This document shows positions 34,221 through 42,602 of a stretch of DNA of 64,000 bases, one piece after another (position 1 is the stretch's first letter; every line of letters begins with the position of its first letter). The notes below the pieces were generated by a model, which saw only the letters and a list, made by a program, of their open reading frames with translations, was not told the DNA's origin and did not search any database. Origin of the DNA: Shouchella miscanthi (GTDB lineage Bacteria > Bacillota > Bacilli > Bacillales > Bacillaceae_D); the NCBI RefSeq assembly GCF_007725405.1, contig NZ_CP042163.1:310001-374000 (forward strand), in the 5' to 3' direction. Position numbers and translations under genes: made by a program.

Positions 34221-35204
34221 TTGCAATATAGACAATTGGGAGACACTGATTTAAAGATTAGTCAGCTAAGCTTTGGAACTTGGGCAATAGGTGGATCGTG
34301 GGGAAAGACGAATGACAAAGAATCTTTGAAAGCGCTTGAAACAGCAATGGATCATGGTGTGAATTTTTTTGATACGGCTGATGTATATGGGGACGGTCAT
34401 AGCGAAGAGCTTCTTGCACAAGCAACGAAGGGGAAAGAAGATGATGTCTATATTGCCACAAAATTTTGTCGAGCAGGGGATATCTTTTCACCTGATACGT
34501 ATTCTGCTGAGCGAGTGCGTTCATATTGTGAAAATAGCCTGAAACGTTTAAAGAGGGAGCGCTTGGATTTATACCAGATTCATTGTCCACCTCTTGACAT
34601 TCTTAAGAATGGAGAAGTGTTTGCTGTACTTGATCAGCTTCAAGCTGAAGGAAAGATACGAAATTATGGAGTAAGTGTTGAAACCATAGAGGAAGGTCTA
34701 TTATGTTTAGAAAATCCGAATGTGAAGGCACTGCAGGTTATCTTTAATCTTCTTAGACAAAAGCCCCTTGAGACACTATTACCGAAGGCAAAGGAGCGAG
34801 GAGTGGGAATTATTGCGAGAGTTCCTTTGGCAAGTGGACTTTTAACAGGCAAATTTATAAACACGCACACGTTTGAAAAAGACGACCACCGGAATTTTAA
34901 TCGTGATGGGAATTCATTTAATGTTGGTGAAACGTTTGGTGGGATTGAATTCGAGAAGGGAGTCCAACTGGCTCAAAACCTATCTTGGATTAAAGATGGT
35001 CGTAAGCATCTTTCGAGTGCTGCGCTTCGCTGGATACTAGATCAAGAAGAGGTAACAACTGTAATACCTGGATTTAAAACTGTTGAGCAAGTAGAGAAAA
35101 ATCTAGAGGCTATACATGAGCCTAAATTCACAGCCGAGGAATTGAAAAATCTGGCCGCGTTTTATAAGTCAGAAGTTGAGCAGCATATTCGAGGACCTTA
35201 CTAA
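34221..35204 (+). CDS. Aldo/keto reductase
   Basis: 327-residue NADPH-dependent aldo/keto reductase with (beta/alpha)8 fold. Catalytic tetrad visible as Asp and Tyr in FFDTADVYGDGHSEELL, Lys in YIATKFC and His in YQIHCPP. C-terminal cofactor site WILDQEEVTTVIPGFKTVEQVEKNL. Start TTG 34221 follows AAGGAG; no ATG is available. It reduces aldehydes or ketones; a DJ-1-type protein under an aldehyde-type MerR promoter lies nearby, but the two are not co-transcribed. Confidence 0.9.
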   Translation: MQYRQLGDTDLKISQLSFGTWAIGGSWGKTNDKESLKALETAMDHGVNFFDTADVYGDGHSEELLAQATKGKEDDVYIATKFCRAGDIFSPDTYSAERVRSYCENSLKRLKRERLDLYQIHCPPLDILKNGEVFAVLDQLQAEGKIRNYGVSVETIEEGLLCLENPNVKALQVIFNLLRQKPLETLLPKAKERGVGIIARVPLASGLLTGKFINTHTFEKDDHRNFNRDGNSFNVGETFGGIEFEKGVQLAQNLSWIKDGRKHLSSAALRWILDQEEVTTVIPGFKTVEQVEKNLEAIHEPKFTAEELKNLAAFYKSEVEQHIRGPY

Positions 35205-35285
35205 GTAATAATAAAAGATACATTTTAAACAGGAAAAAGTATTAGAAATGCTAAAAATGGTTGCCTAATTCATTCAAGTATATGA

Positions 35286-35322
35286 CACAAAAACAACTGA
35301 CTGATCATCGGTTGTTTTTGTG
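35286..35322. terminator. Terminator after aldo/keto reductase
   Basis: Arms CACAAAAACAAC / GTTGTTTTTGTG with an inner TGA/TCG pairing; T-rich on the right, A-rich on the left. Confidence 0.8.
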
Positions 35323-35434
35323 TATATTTTGACCTGAAAAGCTTTTAGTACAAACCTTTTAGCAGTACTGTACACGAAGTGAGCCGTTGAATACAGCTCC
35401 AATTAAGCATAAGATCGTTCGTTGCGCTAAAAAA

Positions 35435-36115
35435 TTATTTTAGAAGTTGTTTGATGACAAGATCTGCCACAGGACCTCCTGAAGCTGGGTTTTGTCCTGT
35501 CACAAGACGACCGTCTTCTACTGCATAAGGTTCAAATGCGTTGGCTTTTTGGAAGTTTGCACCACGATTGATTAGCTCTGTTTCAGTTAAATATGGCACA
35601 TATTGATCTAACTCCGCCATTTTCTCTTCTTCATTTGTAAACCCTGTCACGGTTTTACCCTCGACCAAGTACGCTCCATCAACTGTTTTAATATTTAAAA
35701 GCCCAACGGCTCCATGACAAACAGAGGATATGATCCCGCCATTAGAATAAATCGCTTGGCTAATTTGTTGAAGTTCTTCGTTTTCAGGAAAATCCCATAT
35801 GGTTCCATGGCCACCTGCGTAATAAATTACTCCATAATCATTAGCATTTATTTCGCTCGGTTTAAGTGTACTTCCTAAACGTTTCATGAAATCTGGATTT
35901 TGATAGTATTTCCAATCTATCTCCTCTGCTTCAGCAAGGCTATGTGGATCAATTGGTGTATAACCACCTAACGGGCTAACATAATCAACTTCATAACCAG
36001 CTTGCTCCACTTTATCGACAAAGTGAACTGCTTCACCTAACCATAACCCGGTTGCTCGGTTTAACCCTGGATATTTTGGATGGCTACTAACAACTACTAA
36101 TATTTTTTTGGACAC
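35435..36115 (-). CDS. DJ-1/PfpI-family protein (type 1 glutamine amidotransferase-like)
   Basis: 226-residue DJ-1 superfamily protein of the Hsp31/glyoxalase III-like branch, acting on reactive carbonyls or damaged proteins. Nucleophile elbow SSVCHGAVGLL (Cys followed by His), the Glu-bearing segment LWLGEAVHFVDK, and YYAGGHGTIWDFPENEEL. Start GTG 36115 follows AAAGGAG by eight bases; the longer frame to 36124 runs into that site. It is transcribed from the MerR-type promoter it shares with the divergent regulator at 36198. Confidence 0.88.
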   Translation of the reverse strand: MSKKILVVVSSHPKYPGLNRATGLWLGEAVHFVDKVEQAGYEVDYVSPLGGYTPIDPHSLAEAEEIDWKYYQNPDFMKRLGSTLKPSEINANDYGVIYYAGGHGTIWDFPENEELQQISQAIYSNGGIISSVCHGAVGLLNIKTVDGAYLVEGKTVTGFTNEEEKMAELDQYVPYLTETELINRGANFQKANAFEPYAVEDGRLVTGQNPASGGPVADLVIKQLLK

Positions 36116-36144
36116 AAATACCACTCCTTTTTAATGATGAATCG

Positions 36145-36175
36145 ATTATACTAGTTAAAGTTAACTTTAAGTCAA
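36145..36175 (-). promoter_or_regulatory. MerR-type promoter, 19-bp spacer with AdhR-like operator
   Basis: On the minus strand: TTGACT (36175-36170), 19-bp spacer, TATAAT (36150-36145). The over-long spacer contains the perfect palindrome TTAAAGTTAACTTTAA (36155-36170), overlapping the -35 by one base. This is the diagnostic layout of MerR-activated promoters. The dyad fits the CTTAAAG-N4-CTTTAAG operator described for the B. subtilis aldehyde regulator AdhR, with one mismatch. It drives the DJ-1/PfpI gene. Confidence 0.85.
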
Positions 36176-36197
36176 GAACAAAGGGTGGTAGAACATT

Positions 36198-36599
36198 TTG
36201 GCAACTTACACTATGTCTGAAATTGTTGAAATAGTTGGTTTAACAGCCTCAACACTTCGATATTACGAAAGTGAAAAATTAATTCCGAAAATTAAAAGAA
36301 ACTCATCTGGACGAAGGTATTATAGCGATACAGACGTACAGTGGATTCTTTTTATTAAAGCATTACGGAATACAGAAATGCCAATTGAGCAGATTAAAAA
36401 ATACGTTTTGCTGTTTAAACAAGGGAATGAAACTATACATGAAAGAAAGATGTTTATTGAAGCACACACTAATAAGGTTGAAAAAGAAATTGAGGAAAAA
36501 GTGAATAACTTAGAAACGTTGAAGAAAAAACTGAAGTATTACGAACTCATGGACAAAAGGAAACAGAGATTAAATCGTAGAGCATTTGATCAAACTTAA
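36198..36599 (+). CDS. MerR-family regulator, AdhR-like
   Basis: 133-residue MerR-type regulator: winged helix TMSEIVEIVGLTASTLRYYESEKLI with RNSSGRRYYSDTDVQWILFIKALRNTEMPIEQIKKYV, then a long dimerisation helix (about 85-130). It lacks the cysteines of metal-sensing MerR proteins, like the aldehyde-responsive TnrA/AdhR subgroup. TTG 36198 follows AGGGTGG by nine bases. It is divergent from the DJ-1/PfpI gene and probably activates it in response to reactive carbonyls (inference from operator and neighbour). Confidence 0.85.
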   Translation: MATYTMSEIVEIVGLTASTLRYYESEKLIPKIKRNSSGRRYYSDTDVQWILFIKALRNTEMPIEQIKKYVLLFKQGNETIHERKMFIEAHTNKVEKEIEEKVNNLETLKKKLKYYELMDKRKQRLNRRAFDQT

Positions 36600-36620
36600 A
36601 GGAGTTTACAATTCCTATTT

Positions 36621-36652
36621 ACCCCGCTCAACTGTTGGAAACTGAGCGGGAA
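36621..36652 (+). terminator. Hairpin after the MerR gene
   Basis: Stem CCCGCTCA (36623-36630) / TGAGCGGG (36643-36650); no T run follows, so termination strength is uncertain. Confidence 0.5.
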
Positions 36653-36846
36653 TAGCGTTAGGATTTGTTTTTTTCAGGACAATACTCCTGCACAACTCGG
36701 AATGCTTATGTCTTACGTATGAAAAAAATTGCCTAATAATACAAGTAGATAACTTCTTTTTTAAGGTTGGAGTGTGCTAATTAACTGTTAATTTGCCCCA
36801 ATTATTTCACAAAAAAAGCTTCGTTTCATTTTAAAGGCAAGCATCA

Positions 36847-37545
36847 CTAAATAGTTCTTTTTTCTTGCTTCTCTGATGCAAAGAGTCCATTTAAAATAAC
36901 CTTTAACCCCCATATTAATCGCTCATTCTTTGCTTTATCACCAGAAAATAAGTCATTCTTATACGCAAAAATAGCAGGGAATTGACTAGCATCTACTGAT
37001 AATAGGGACTCTCTCATTGAATGAAATGATTTAAGGTCATTTTTTTTCCAAGAAGCATGTTCAAAACTTGAAGATACTACATACATCATTAAGGCGTCCA
37101 TACCCCATGCTACAGTCATCGGCTTTAACCCGCTGAATGACAGTTGCTTAAGTAAATATTCCATTAGAACGATTGAATTTTTACCAAGTGGTACGGTGGT
37201 CATGGCCAGTTCAGCTACACCAGGATGTTGATATAACCTATCATGGTAAGATAACAATACTGCTATCAGGTTGTCTCGCCACGTTTTTTTACTTTCCGGA
37301 TTATTGGGGAAGGTAATGTCAGACAGGCTGTAGTCTAACACATAAGAACACAATTCTTCTGAGTTTTTTACATAGACATATAAAGATGATGCACCAGTGT
37401 CAAGAGCTTTTGCCACTTTACGCATCGTCAGTCCGTTAATTCCTTCATTTGTAAGCAATAAGTAAGCTTCTTTAATAATACGTTCTTTGCTTAGTGGGTC
37501 TTTAGCCGGTCGAGAACGACGGCTAGAACGGTTGTCATTATTCAT
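36847..37545 (-). CDS. TetR/AcrR-family transcriptional regulator
   Basis: 232-residue TetR-type repressor. N-terminal HTH IIKEAYLLLTNEGINGLTMRKVAKALDTGASSLYVYVKNSEEL; a long C-terminal ligand-binding domain of the TetR_C type (from about residue 75). ATG 37545 follows GGAGTAGAGAGTAG. It lies 32 bases after the Tet(X)-like monooxygenase on the same strand, so both are probably one transcript controlled by the palindrome at 38811-38851. Confidence 0.9.
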   Translation of the reverse strand: MNNDNRSSRRSRPAKDPLSKERIIKEAYLLLTNEGINGLTMRKVAKALDTGASSLYVYVKNSEELCSYVLDYSLSDITFPNNPESKKTWRDNLIAVLLSYHDRLYQHPGVAELAMTTVPLGKNSIVLMEYLLKQLSFSGLKPMTVAWGMDALMMYVVSSSFEHASWKKNDLKSFHSMRESLLSVDASQFPAIFAYKNDLFSGDKAKNERLIWGLKVILNGLFASEKQEKRTI

Positions 37546-37577
37546 GCTACTCTCTACTCCTATATTACTAACATTTT

Positions 37578-38741
37578 TTATTCCTTAAAAGAATTCATTA
37601 ACGCTCCTAATTTAGCTGCAGCATCTTCTGAAAAGAAAAGGTCCATATTCTCTTTTGTTTCTTTTGAAGCCTTTGCAGCCTTTGCAGCATAATCGAACAT
37701 TTTCTTTTCATATTCTCTGATTGCTGTTTCTTGATTGTCAGTATTTATGATCGATAATGCGAGCTCTGCCCCGTCTAACATGGCTAGATTTGCACCTGCA
37801 CCTGCAAATGGAGACATAAGATGTGCGGCATCTCCTATTAATGTCACGCCCTTTTTATTCTCCCACTTATGAGCTACTGGTAACATGTAGATTCGTCTTG
37901 GGGTAATTTCTTCATTAGCACAAATAATATATTGTTTGAGTTCATCAGACCAGTCTGAATATAAGTTTAACAATGTCTGCTTAGCGATCTCAGGTTCGTT
38001 ATTCGATAGCTCTAACGTTTCTAAAAAGTTAGCTTCGGCTTTAAAACCTAAATAAATACGAATACGTCCATCACCATTCATTTGTGCAATGATTGTCTTA
38101 TAATCACTTAAAGCATACACTGTACCTGGACCATTATGAGCAACGAGCTCAGGAAAAAGCTCCTCTGCATTTGTAATGTTCAATTCGACCATACTTATTC
38201 CAGAATACTTTGCTTTTTCATCACTTACTAAAGGTCGAATACGAGAGAAAGCCCCATCGGCCGCAATGATAAGATCAACAACATCGGTATGGCCATTCTC
38301 AAAATGAAGTTCATACTTCGTATCATCAATTGGTACCGCACCAGTACATGTATGACCCCATAAAATCGTATCGGATTGTAATGAATCCAGTAACAAATTC
38401 CTTAGTTCTGTTCTATCTACTTCTGGACGAGAGCCCCCTTCTGCTGTTGGTAATACATCACGATCTTCATGATAAATCTTTCCGTTCTTATCCAACGTCT
38501 TACTACTCTGACCTTCAAAGCGGCATACTTCATAAAATAAATCGAGCAAACCTGCTATTTTTAACGCCCTTTGCCCTGTGTGTGTTTCAAGGTCAAGTGT
38601 CCCACCTTGTGGACGTACATGTCTAGAAGCTTCCCCTTCGTATATTACAGGGGTATATCCTGCATTTTGTAAAATTTTTGCTAGTGTTAGTCCACCAAGT
38701 CCAGCGCCAATTATAGCAATCCGATGAGATAGGTTATTCAT
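37578..38741 (-). CDS. FAD-dependent monooxygenase, Tet(X)-like
   Basis: 387-residue flavoprotein hydroxylase of the PHBH fold. FAD motifs: IGAGLGGLTLAKILQNAGYTPVIYE (8-32), the Arg-bearing PEVDRTELRNLLLDSLQSDTILWG, and VTLIGDAAHLMSPFAGAGANLAMLDGAELAL. Alignment by eye to Tet(X) is good along the chain (RPQGGTLDLETHTGQRALKIAGLL; GDAAHLMSPFAGAGANLAMLDG). It may inactivate tetracyclines or hydroxylate another aromatic; chromosomal Bacillus homologues are mostly untested. ATG 38741 follows GGAGTGAAGGAAA. Co-transcribed with a TetR regulator. Confidence 0.85.
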   Translation of the reverse strand: MNNLSHRIAIIGAGLGGLTLAKILQNAGYTPVIYEGEASRHVRPQGGTLDLETHTGQRALKIAGLLDLFYEVCRFEGQSSKTLDKNGKIYHEDRDVLPTAEGGSRPEVDRTELRNLLLDSLQSDTILWGHTCTGAVPIDDTKYELHFENGHTDVVDLIIAADGAFSRIRPLVSDEKAKYSGISMVELNITNAEELFPELVAHNGPGTVYALSDYKTIIAQMNGDGRIRIYLGFKAEANFLETLELSNNEPEIAKQTLLNLYSDWSDELKQYIICANEEITPRRIYMLPVAHKWENKKGVTLIGDAAHLMSPFAGAGANLAMLDGAELALSIINTDNQETAIREYEKKMFDYAAKAAKASKETKENMDLFFSEDAAAKLGALMNSFKE

Positions 38742-38804
38742 TTTCCTTCACTCCATATAGTGTAAGATTTGAAAAAGATTTTCTATAAAAAAGGAATCAA
38801 ATAA

Positions 38805-38851
38805 GTTATACCACAACGAACACCGTTCGTAAAGAACGGTGTTCGTTGTGG
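38805..38851 (-). promoter_or_regulatory. Promoter covered by a 41-bp perfect palindrome (TetR operator)
   Basis: Arms CCACAACGAACACCGTTC (38811-38828) and its exact complement (38834-38851) with a 5-base centre. On the minus strand the palindrome covers the -35 (TTTACG) and the whole 17-bp spacer and abuts the -10 TATAAC (38810-38805). TetR binding there would block RNA polymerase. The arms are longer than a usual TetR site, and the transcript would not contain the full hairpin. Confidence 0.7.
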
Positions 38852-38984
38852 CTGGTGATTTTTTGCCGTTCCAGGTTCTTTGGTCACCTGTTCCTTTTTT
38901 TTATAGGGCAGATGGGCAAGAATAGGGAGAGTTTATGTTTTATAGTATAATGGTTATAAATTGGGAAAGAGAAAGAGGAAACAG

Positions 38985-39659
38985 ATGCCTACTATACTGG
39001 TTGCTGATGACGATGAGAACATTCGCGAACTCGTTTGTTTATTTCTGCGGAATGATGGATATACAATAGCCGAAGCAGCGGACGGAAAAGAAGCGTTAGA
39101 CGTCTACGCCTCGACTGATGTGGATTTGGTTGTGCTCGATATTATGATGCCGGTCATGGATGGATGGACTTTATGCAAGGAGTTACGACGAGCAAACCCT
39201 AAATTGCCCTTGCTTATGCTGACGGCCAGAGGCGAAACATGGGAGAAAGTAAAAGGGTTTGAGCTTGGCACAGATGATTATTTGACGAAACCATTTGACC
39301 CGCTAGAGTTGATGGCTCGCGTTCAGGCGTTGCTGAAACGATATCGAATTGGGGTGACGCAGACGATCCAATTTGAAAACGTTACTCTTGACCGGCAGAC
39401 ATATAAAGTAACAAGAGGAACAGAATCCCTTACTTTGCCGTTGAAAGAGTTCGAATTGCTGTATAAGCTCGCTGAAACGCCGGGACAAGTTTATACTCGA
39501 GAGCAGTTAATTGATCAAATTTGGGGGATTGATTACACAGGCGATGAACGGACAATCGATGTCCACATCAAGCGCCTGCGTGAGAAGTTTGCAGACACAC
39601 CTGATTTTCAACTGGAAACCGTCCGTGGTCTTGGTTACCGGCTTGGGGTGTATAAATGA
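38985..39659 (+). CDS. Two-component response regulator, OmpR family
   Basis: 224-residue response regulator. Receiver domain (1-120): acidic pair in LVADDDENIREL, phosphoacceptor Asp in LVVLDIMMPVMDGW, and the Lys in YLTKPFDPLEL. C-terminal winged helix (about 130-224) ends RTIDVHIKRLREKFADTPDFQLETVRGLGYRLG. ATG 38985 follows AGAGGAAACAG; the longer frame from 38961 is rejected. It overlaps the kinase gene by four bases. A likely target is the hydrolase at 41208, in front of which lies an 11-bp-period direct repeat. Confidence 0.95.
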   Translation: MPTILVADDDENIRELVCLFLRNDGYTIAEAADGKEALDVYASTDVDLVVLDIMMPVMDGWTLCKELRRANPKLPLLMLTARGETWEKVKGFELGTDDYLTKPFDPLELMARVQALLKRYRIGVTQTIQFENVTLDRQTYKVTRGTESLTLPLKEFELLYKLAETPGQVYTREQLIDQIWGIDYTGDERTIDVHIKRLREKFADTPDFQLETVRGLGYRLGVYK

Positions 39660-41035
39660 TCAGCTCCTTATATACACGAGTTGTTCTAATCTTTTTGTCC
39701 TCTGTTATTGGAGGGACGGTCATTGCGTTTTTTGTGGCAACGTGGATATTTGAAGAGCAATTAAACGAAAACCTGCAAATTACCTTGCTCGATTTTGGAC
39801 AAGATATTGCTCAACTGTATGAGGCTTTTCCATTAGAAGAAGCGGATTCATTTGTTTCTGGAATGAAACAGCTCAACTCTTATCACATTCGAATCTATGA
39901 AGAAACTGGAGAACTCCAATCTTATGGATCATTTGATGAAGATAGTATTTCAAGGGTGACCAAGGAAGAGGTAGAGGAAGTACTATCGGGAGAACTGGTG
40001 CAAGTTCCAACAAACGGGATCAATCCGATTCGCTTAGGAATGCCATTGACCACGGAAGCGGGAACAAAAGCCATGTTTGTCGAATCTGTATCACCGTCTT
40101 CCTCTTCCTTTCTTGTGAAGTGGATTTTTTATTTCTTAGCTTTTTCCTTAATTTTTGGAAGTTTATTGGTTTTAATTGCTGCAAGGTTTTTGGTTAGGCC
40201 GATTAAAAAACTAACCGAAGCAACTAGACGGGTCGCAGGGGGAGATTTTAACGTCAAACTAACGATTAAGCAAAAAGGCGAGTTAGGCATACTGGCTCGC
40301 AGCTTTGAAGAAATGATGCGGGACTTACAGCAGCTTGAACAAATGCGAAAGGAATTTGTTTCCAATGTCTCGCACGAAGTCCAATCACCGCTTACCTCGA
40401 TATCAGGTTATGCAGCAGCTCTGAAACAAGTGGACCTTGAGGCGGACAAGCGAAATCGTTATCTTGAGGTAATTATTGCCGAAGCGGGACGTATGTCGAA
40501 GATGAGTGACAGTCTGTTAAAACTAAGCTTACTCGAATCAAATTCGCAGCAGGTGCATCTGACCACGCTCAATCTTGATGAACAAATTAGGCGGGTTATC
40601 GTTGCCATTCAGCCGCAATGGTCAGCTCGTGACATTCGTTTTGAGCTGGATTTAAGAACGGTTGCGATAACGGCTGATCATGAACTGTTGAACCAAGTAT
40701 GGACGAACCTCCTTGGCAATAGCATTAAGTTTTCTGAGGAGAACAGCACGATTGATGTCAGCATTCAACAAGATTCAAAAAACGTAACGGTTCGAGTATC
40801 TGATACAGGTATTGGTATTTCTCTTGAAGATCAGAAACGTATATTTGAACGCTTTTTTAAGGCTGATCGATCGCACAGCCTTAAGTATGGTGGAAGTGGT
40901 ATGGGGCTTTCTATTGTGAAACAAATCGTCACGCTTCACCAAGGTGAGATTCGAGTAGAAAGTGAGCTTAACCGAGGAACAACGTTTATTGTCACGCTGC
41001 CTGTATCAATGGCTTCATCTAATCTAGGAACATAA
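39656..41035 (+). CDS. Sensor histidine kinase
   Basis: 459-residue membrane kinase: TM1 (about 8-30), extracytoplasmic sensor (about 31-155), TM2 (LVKWIFYFLAFSLIFGSLLVLIAARFLV), HAMP, dimerisation domain with the phospho-His in FVSNVSHEVQSPLTSISGYA, and an ATPase domain with N box NQVWTNLLGNSIKFSEEN, G1 DTGIGIS and G2 GGSGMGLSIV. HEVQSP replaces the commoner HELRTP, a known variant. ATGA overlap with the regulator. The signal is unknown. Confidence 0.94.
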   Translation: MISSLYTRVVLIFLSSVIGGTVIAFFVATWIFEEQLNENLQITLLDFGQDIAQLYEAFPLEEADSFVSGMKQLNSYHIRIYEETGELQSYGSFDEDSISRVTKEEVEEVLSGELVQVPTNGINPIRLGMPLTTEAGTKAMFVESVSPSSSSFLVKWIFYFLAFSLIFGSLLVLIAARFLVRPIKKLTEATRRVAGGDFNVKLTIKQKGELGILARSFEEMMRDLQQLEQMRKEFVSNVSHEVQSPLTSISGYAAALKQVDLEADKRNRYLEVIIAEAGRMSKMSDSLLKLSLLESNSQQVHLTTLNLDEQIRRVIVAIQPQWSARDIRFELDLRTVAITADHELLNQVWTNLLGNSIKFSEENSTIDVSIQQDSKNVTVRVSDTGIGISLEDQKRIFERFFKADRSHSLKYGGSGMGLSIVKQIVTLHQGEIRVESELNRGTTFIVTLPVSMASSNLGT

Positions 41036-41070
41036 CTAGGATTATTTTACGCTTTCGACTACTCCTTTTT

Positions 41071-41102
41071 GCTGCAGCACCGTGTGAGGCTGTAGCTTTT
41101 TT
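41071..41102 (+). terminator. Terminator after the two-component genes
   Basis: Stem GCTGCAG / CTGTAGC (one G-T pair) followed by six T. Confidence 0.75.
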
Positions 41103-41105
41103 ACT

Positions 41106-41126
41106 TGTTCATATTCTGTTCATATT
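41106..41126 (+). promoter_or_regulatory. 11-bp-period direct repeat, probable response-regulator site
   Basis: TGTTCATATT occurs twice (41106-41115 and 41117-41126), one helical turn apart, about 80 bases before the hydrolase. OmpR-type regulators bind tandem direct repeats of this spacing, and the two-component genes are directly upstream. Confidence 0.5.
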
Positions 41127-41207
41127 GGCGTCATTAAGAGTACATATTAATCGTATAAACTTTCATTAACGGATAAGAGTTGTACAACAAGATATCGACA
41201 GGAGAAG

Positions 41208-42191
41208 ATGAAAGTGAAACAAAAAGAGACTGAAAGCAGAACAAGTAAAAAAACAAAGAAAGTGTTATCCATTCTTCTAAAAATAGTGGCAGCCATCATT
41301 CTAGTCATCGCCCTGTTCTTTGCAGTTGTTTTTATTATCAATCTGATCAGCAGTAAATTTGAGGAAGCCCAGATTGAATCGTATGGACAGCTTGTGCAAG
41401 TGGATGGCGAAACTATGAATGTGCTAATTGAGGGAGAGGGTGAAGAAACGATTGTTCTTCTCCCAGGCTATGGAACAGCTGCGCCTGCTCTTGATTTTAA
41501 ACCGCTTATCGAAGAGCTTGCTCCATTTTATAAAGTCGTTGTTGTCGAACCTTTTGGCTATGGATTAAGTGATCATACAGATAAAGAAAGAACGACAGAA
41601 AACATTGTCTTTGAAATCCATGAAGCGCTGCAAAGTCTAGATATTGATGAGTACATTTTAATGGGGCACTCCATTGCCGGCATTTATGGACTCAATTATG
41701 TGAACAAATACGAAGATGAAGTACAAGCGTTTGTTGGTATTGATACGAGCGTACCAACACAAGGTGGGATGGACGAGGAACTTCCAATCAGTACCTTTCA
41801 CTTCCTGAGAAAATCTGGTTTAGGCAGACTGGTCATTAACCTAGGTGATGACCCATACGAAACACTGCCTTTTGATGAAGAAACAAAAGAACAGATGAGA
41901 TTGATCACACACAAAAATTTGTTTAACGCGAGCAATTTGAATGAAATGAAGCATTTTAGTTCAAATTTTAAGGAGGCACAATCATTGGCTTTCCCTGATG
42001 AACTTCCGTTGCTCCTCTTTATACAAGCGGATAATTCAGACGTGGAAGGATGGATTCCACTACATGAAGAGCAAGTAGAGAATTCCTTGCATGGCAAGAC
42101 GATGCTAATTGATGCAGACCATTATTTGCACCATACGAAATCAAAGGAAATGGTTGATACCATGAGAGTATTTTTAGGAGAAACAGAATAA
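41208..42191 (+). CDS. Membrane-anchored alpha/beta hydrolase
   Basis: 327-residue alpha/beta-hydrolase with an N-terminal membrane anchor (about 17-45, VLSILLKIVAAIILVIALFFAVVFIINLI) and the catalytic domain outside. Oxyanion loop IVLLPGYGTAAPALDF, nucleophile elbow MGHSIAGIYGLNYV, and a C-terminal His in DADHYLHHTK. ATG 41208 follows ACAGGAGAAG. Probably an esterase or lipase-like enzyme acting at the cell surface; substrate unknown. Likely regulated by the adjacent two-component system. Confidence 0.85.
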   Translation: MKVKQKETESRTSKKTKKVLSILLKIVAAIILVIALFFAVVFIINLISSKFEEAQIESYGQLVQVDGETMNVLIEGEGEETIVLLPGYGTAAPALDFKPLIEELAPFYKVVVVEPFGYGLSDHTDKERTTENIVFEIHEALQSLDIDEYILMGHSIAGIYGLNYVNKYEDEVQAFVGIDTSVPTQGGMDEELPISTFHFLRKSGLGRLVINLGDDPYETLPFDEETKEQMRLITHKNLFNASNLNEMKHFSSNFKEAQSLAFPDELPLLLFIQADNSDVEGWIPLHEEQVENSLHGKTMLIDADHYLHHTKSKEMVDTMRVFLGETE

Positions 42192-42602
42192 AGAGAGAGG
42201 GGACTTTAGCTCTCGTTCATCTATGCACGGTAAAGAGTGATTACGATAATATGTACTCACTTTGTTGACCGTAGTTAAAAGTGGTAACTGTAGTAGAGGA
42301 GGGCCTGTATTTAGGAGGGCTGTAAGGGGACACCGTGTTGTCTTGCCCATTAATGTTTCACGTGGTCATTGCTTTTTTGCCAACATGAAATGGAAAGCTA
42401 ATACGATAATTCAAACCCTCATGATGATTCTGACGATTACTTTGGTTATACGGAGAAATTCGGTAACCATGGTGGGCAAGGTGAATATGTAACAGCGTGT
42501 GTCTACTGCAAAGCTCCGTTCAAGATGAAGCGTTTAAGTGTATTGAAAAAAGCGGTGAACCTTAAAGGTTCATCGCTTTTTAGTTGTTACTTAAACGATT
42601 AA
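42192..42602 (+). other. Intergenic region with possible decayed coding sequence
   Basis: No convincing gene. A 66-codon frame open from 42402 (just after a TAA) to 42602 has a protein-like middle (HDDSDDYFGYTEKFGNHGG, then TACVYCKAPFKMKRLSVLKK) but no start codon before its middle. The frame before it (from about 42331) could join it by a frameshift near 42400. The end overlaps a terminator. Read as a possible gene remnant of unknown family. Confidence 0.35.
42546..42582. terminator. Bidirectional terminator downstream of iolR
   Basis: Arms AAAAAGCGgTGAACC / GGTTCAtCGCTTTTT (one mismatch); lies 21 bases after the iolR stop on the minus strand. Confidence 0.85.

Noticed and set aside
42262-42492. 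76-codon plus-strand frame before iolR
   Set aside because: Arg/Cys-rich unlikely start region and a loss of protein-like character after 42400; at best part of a remnant.
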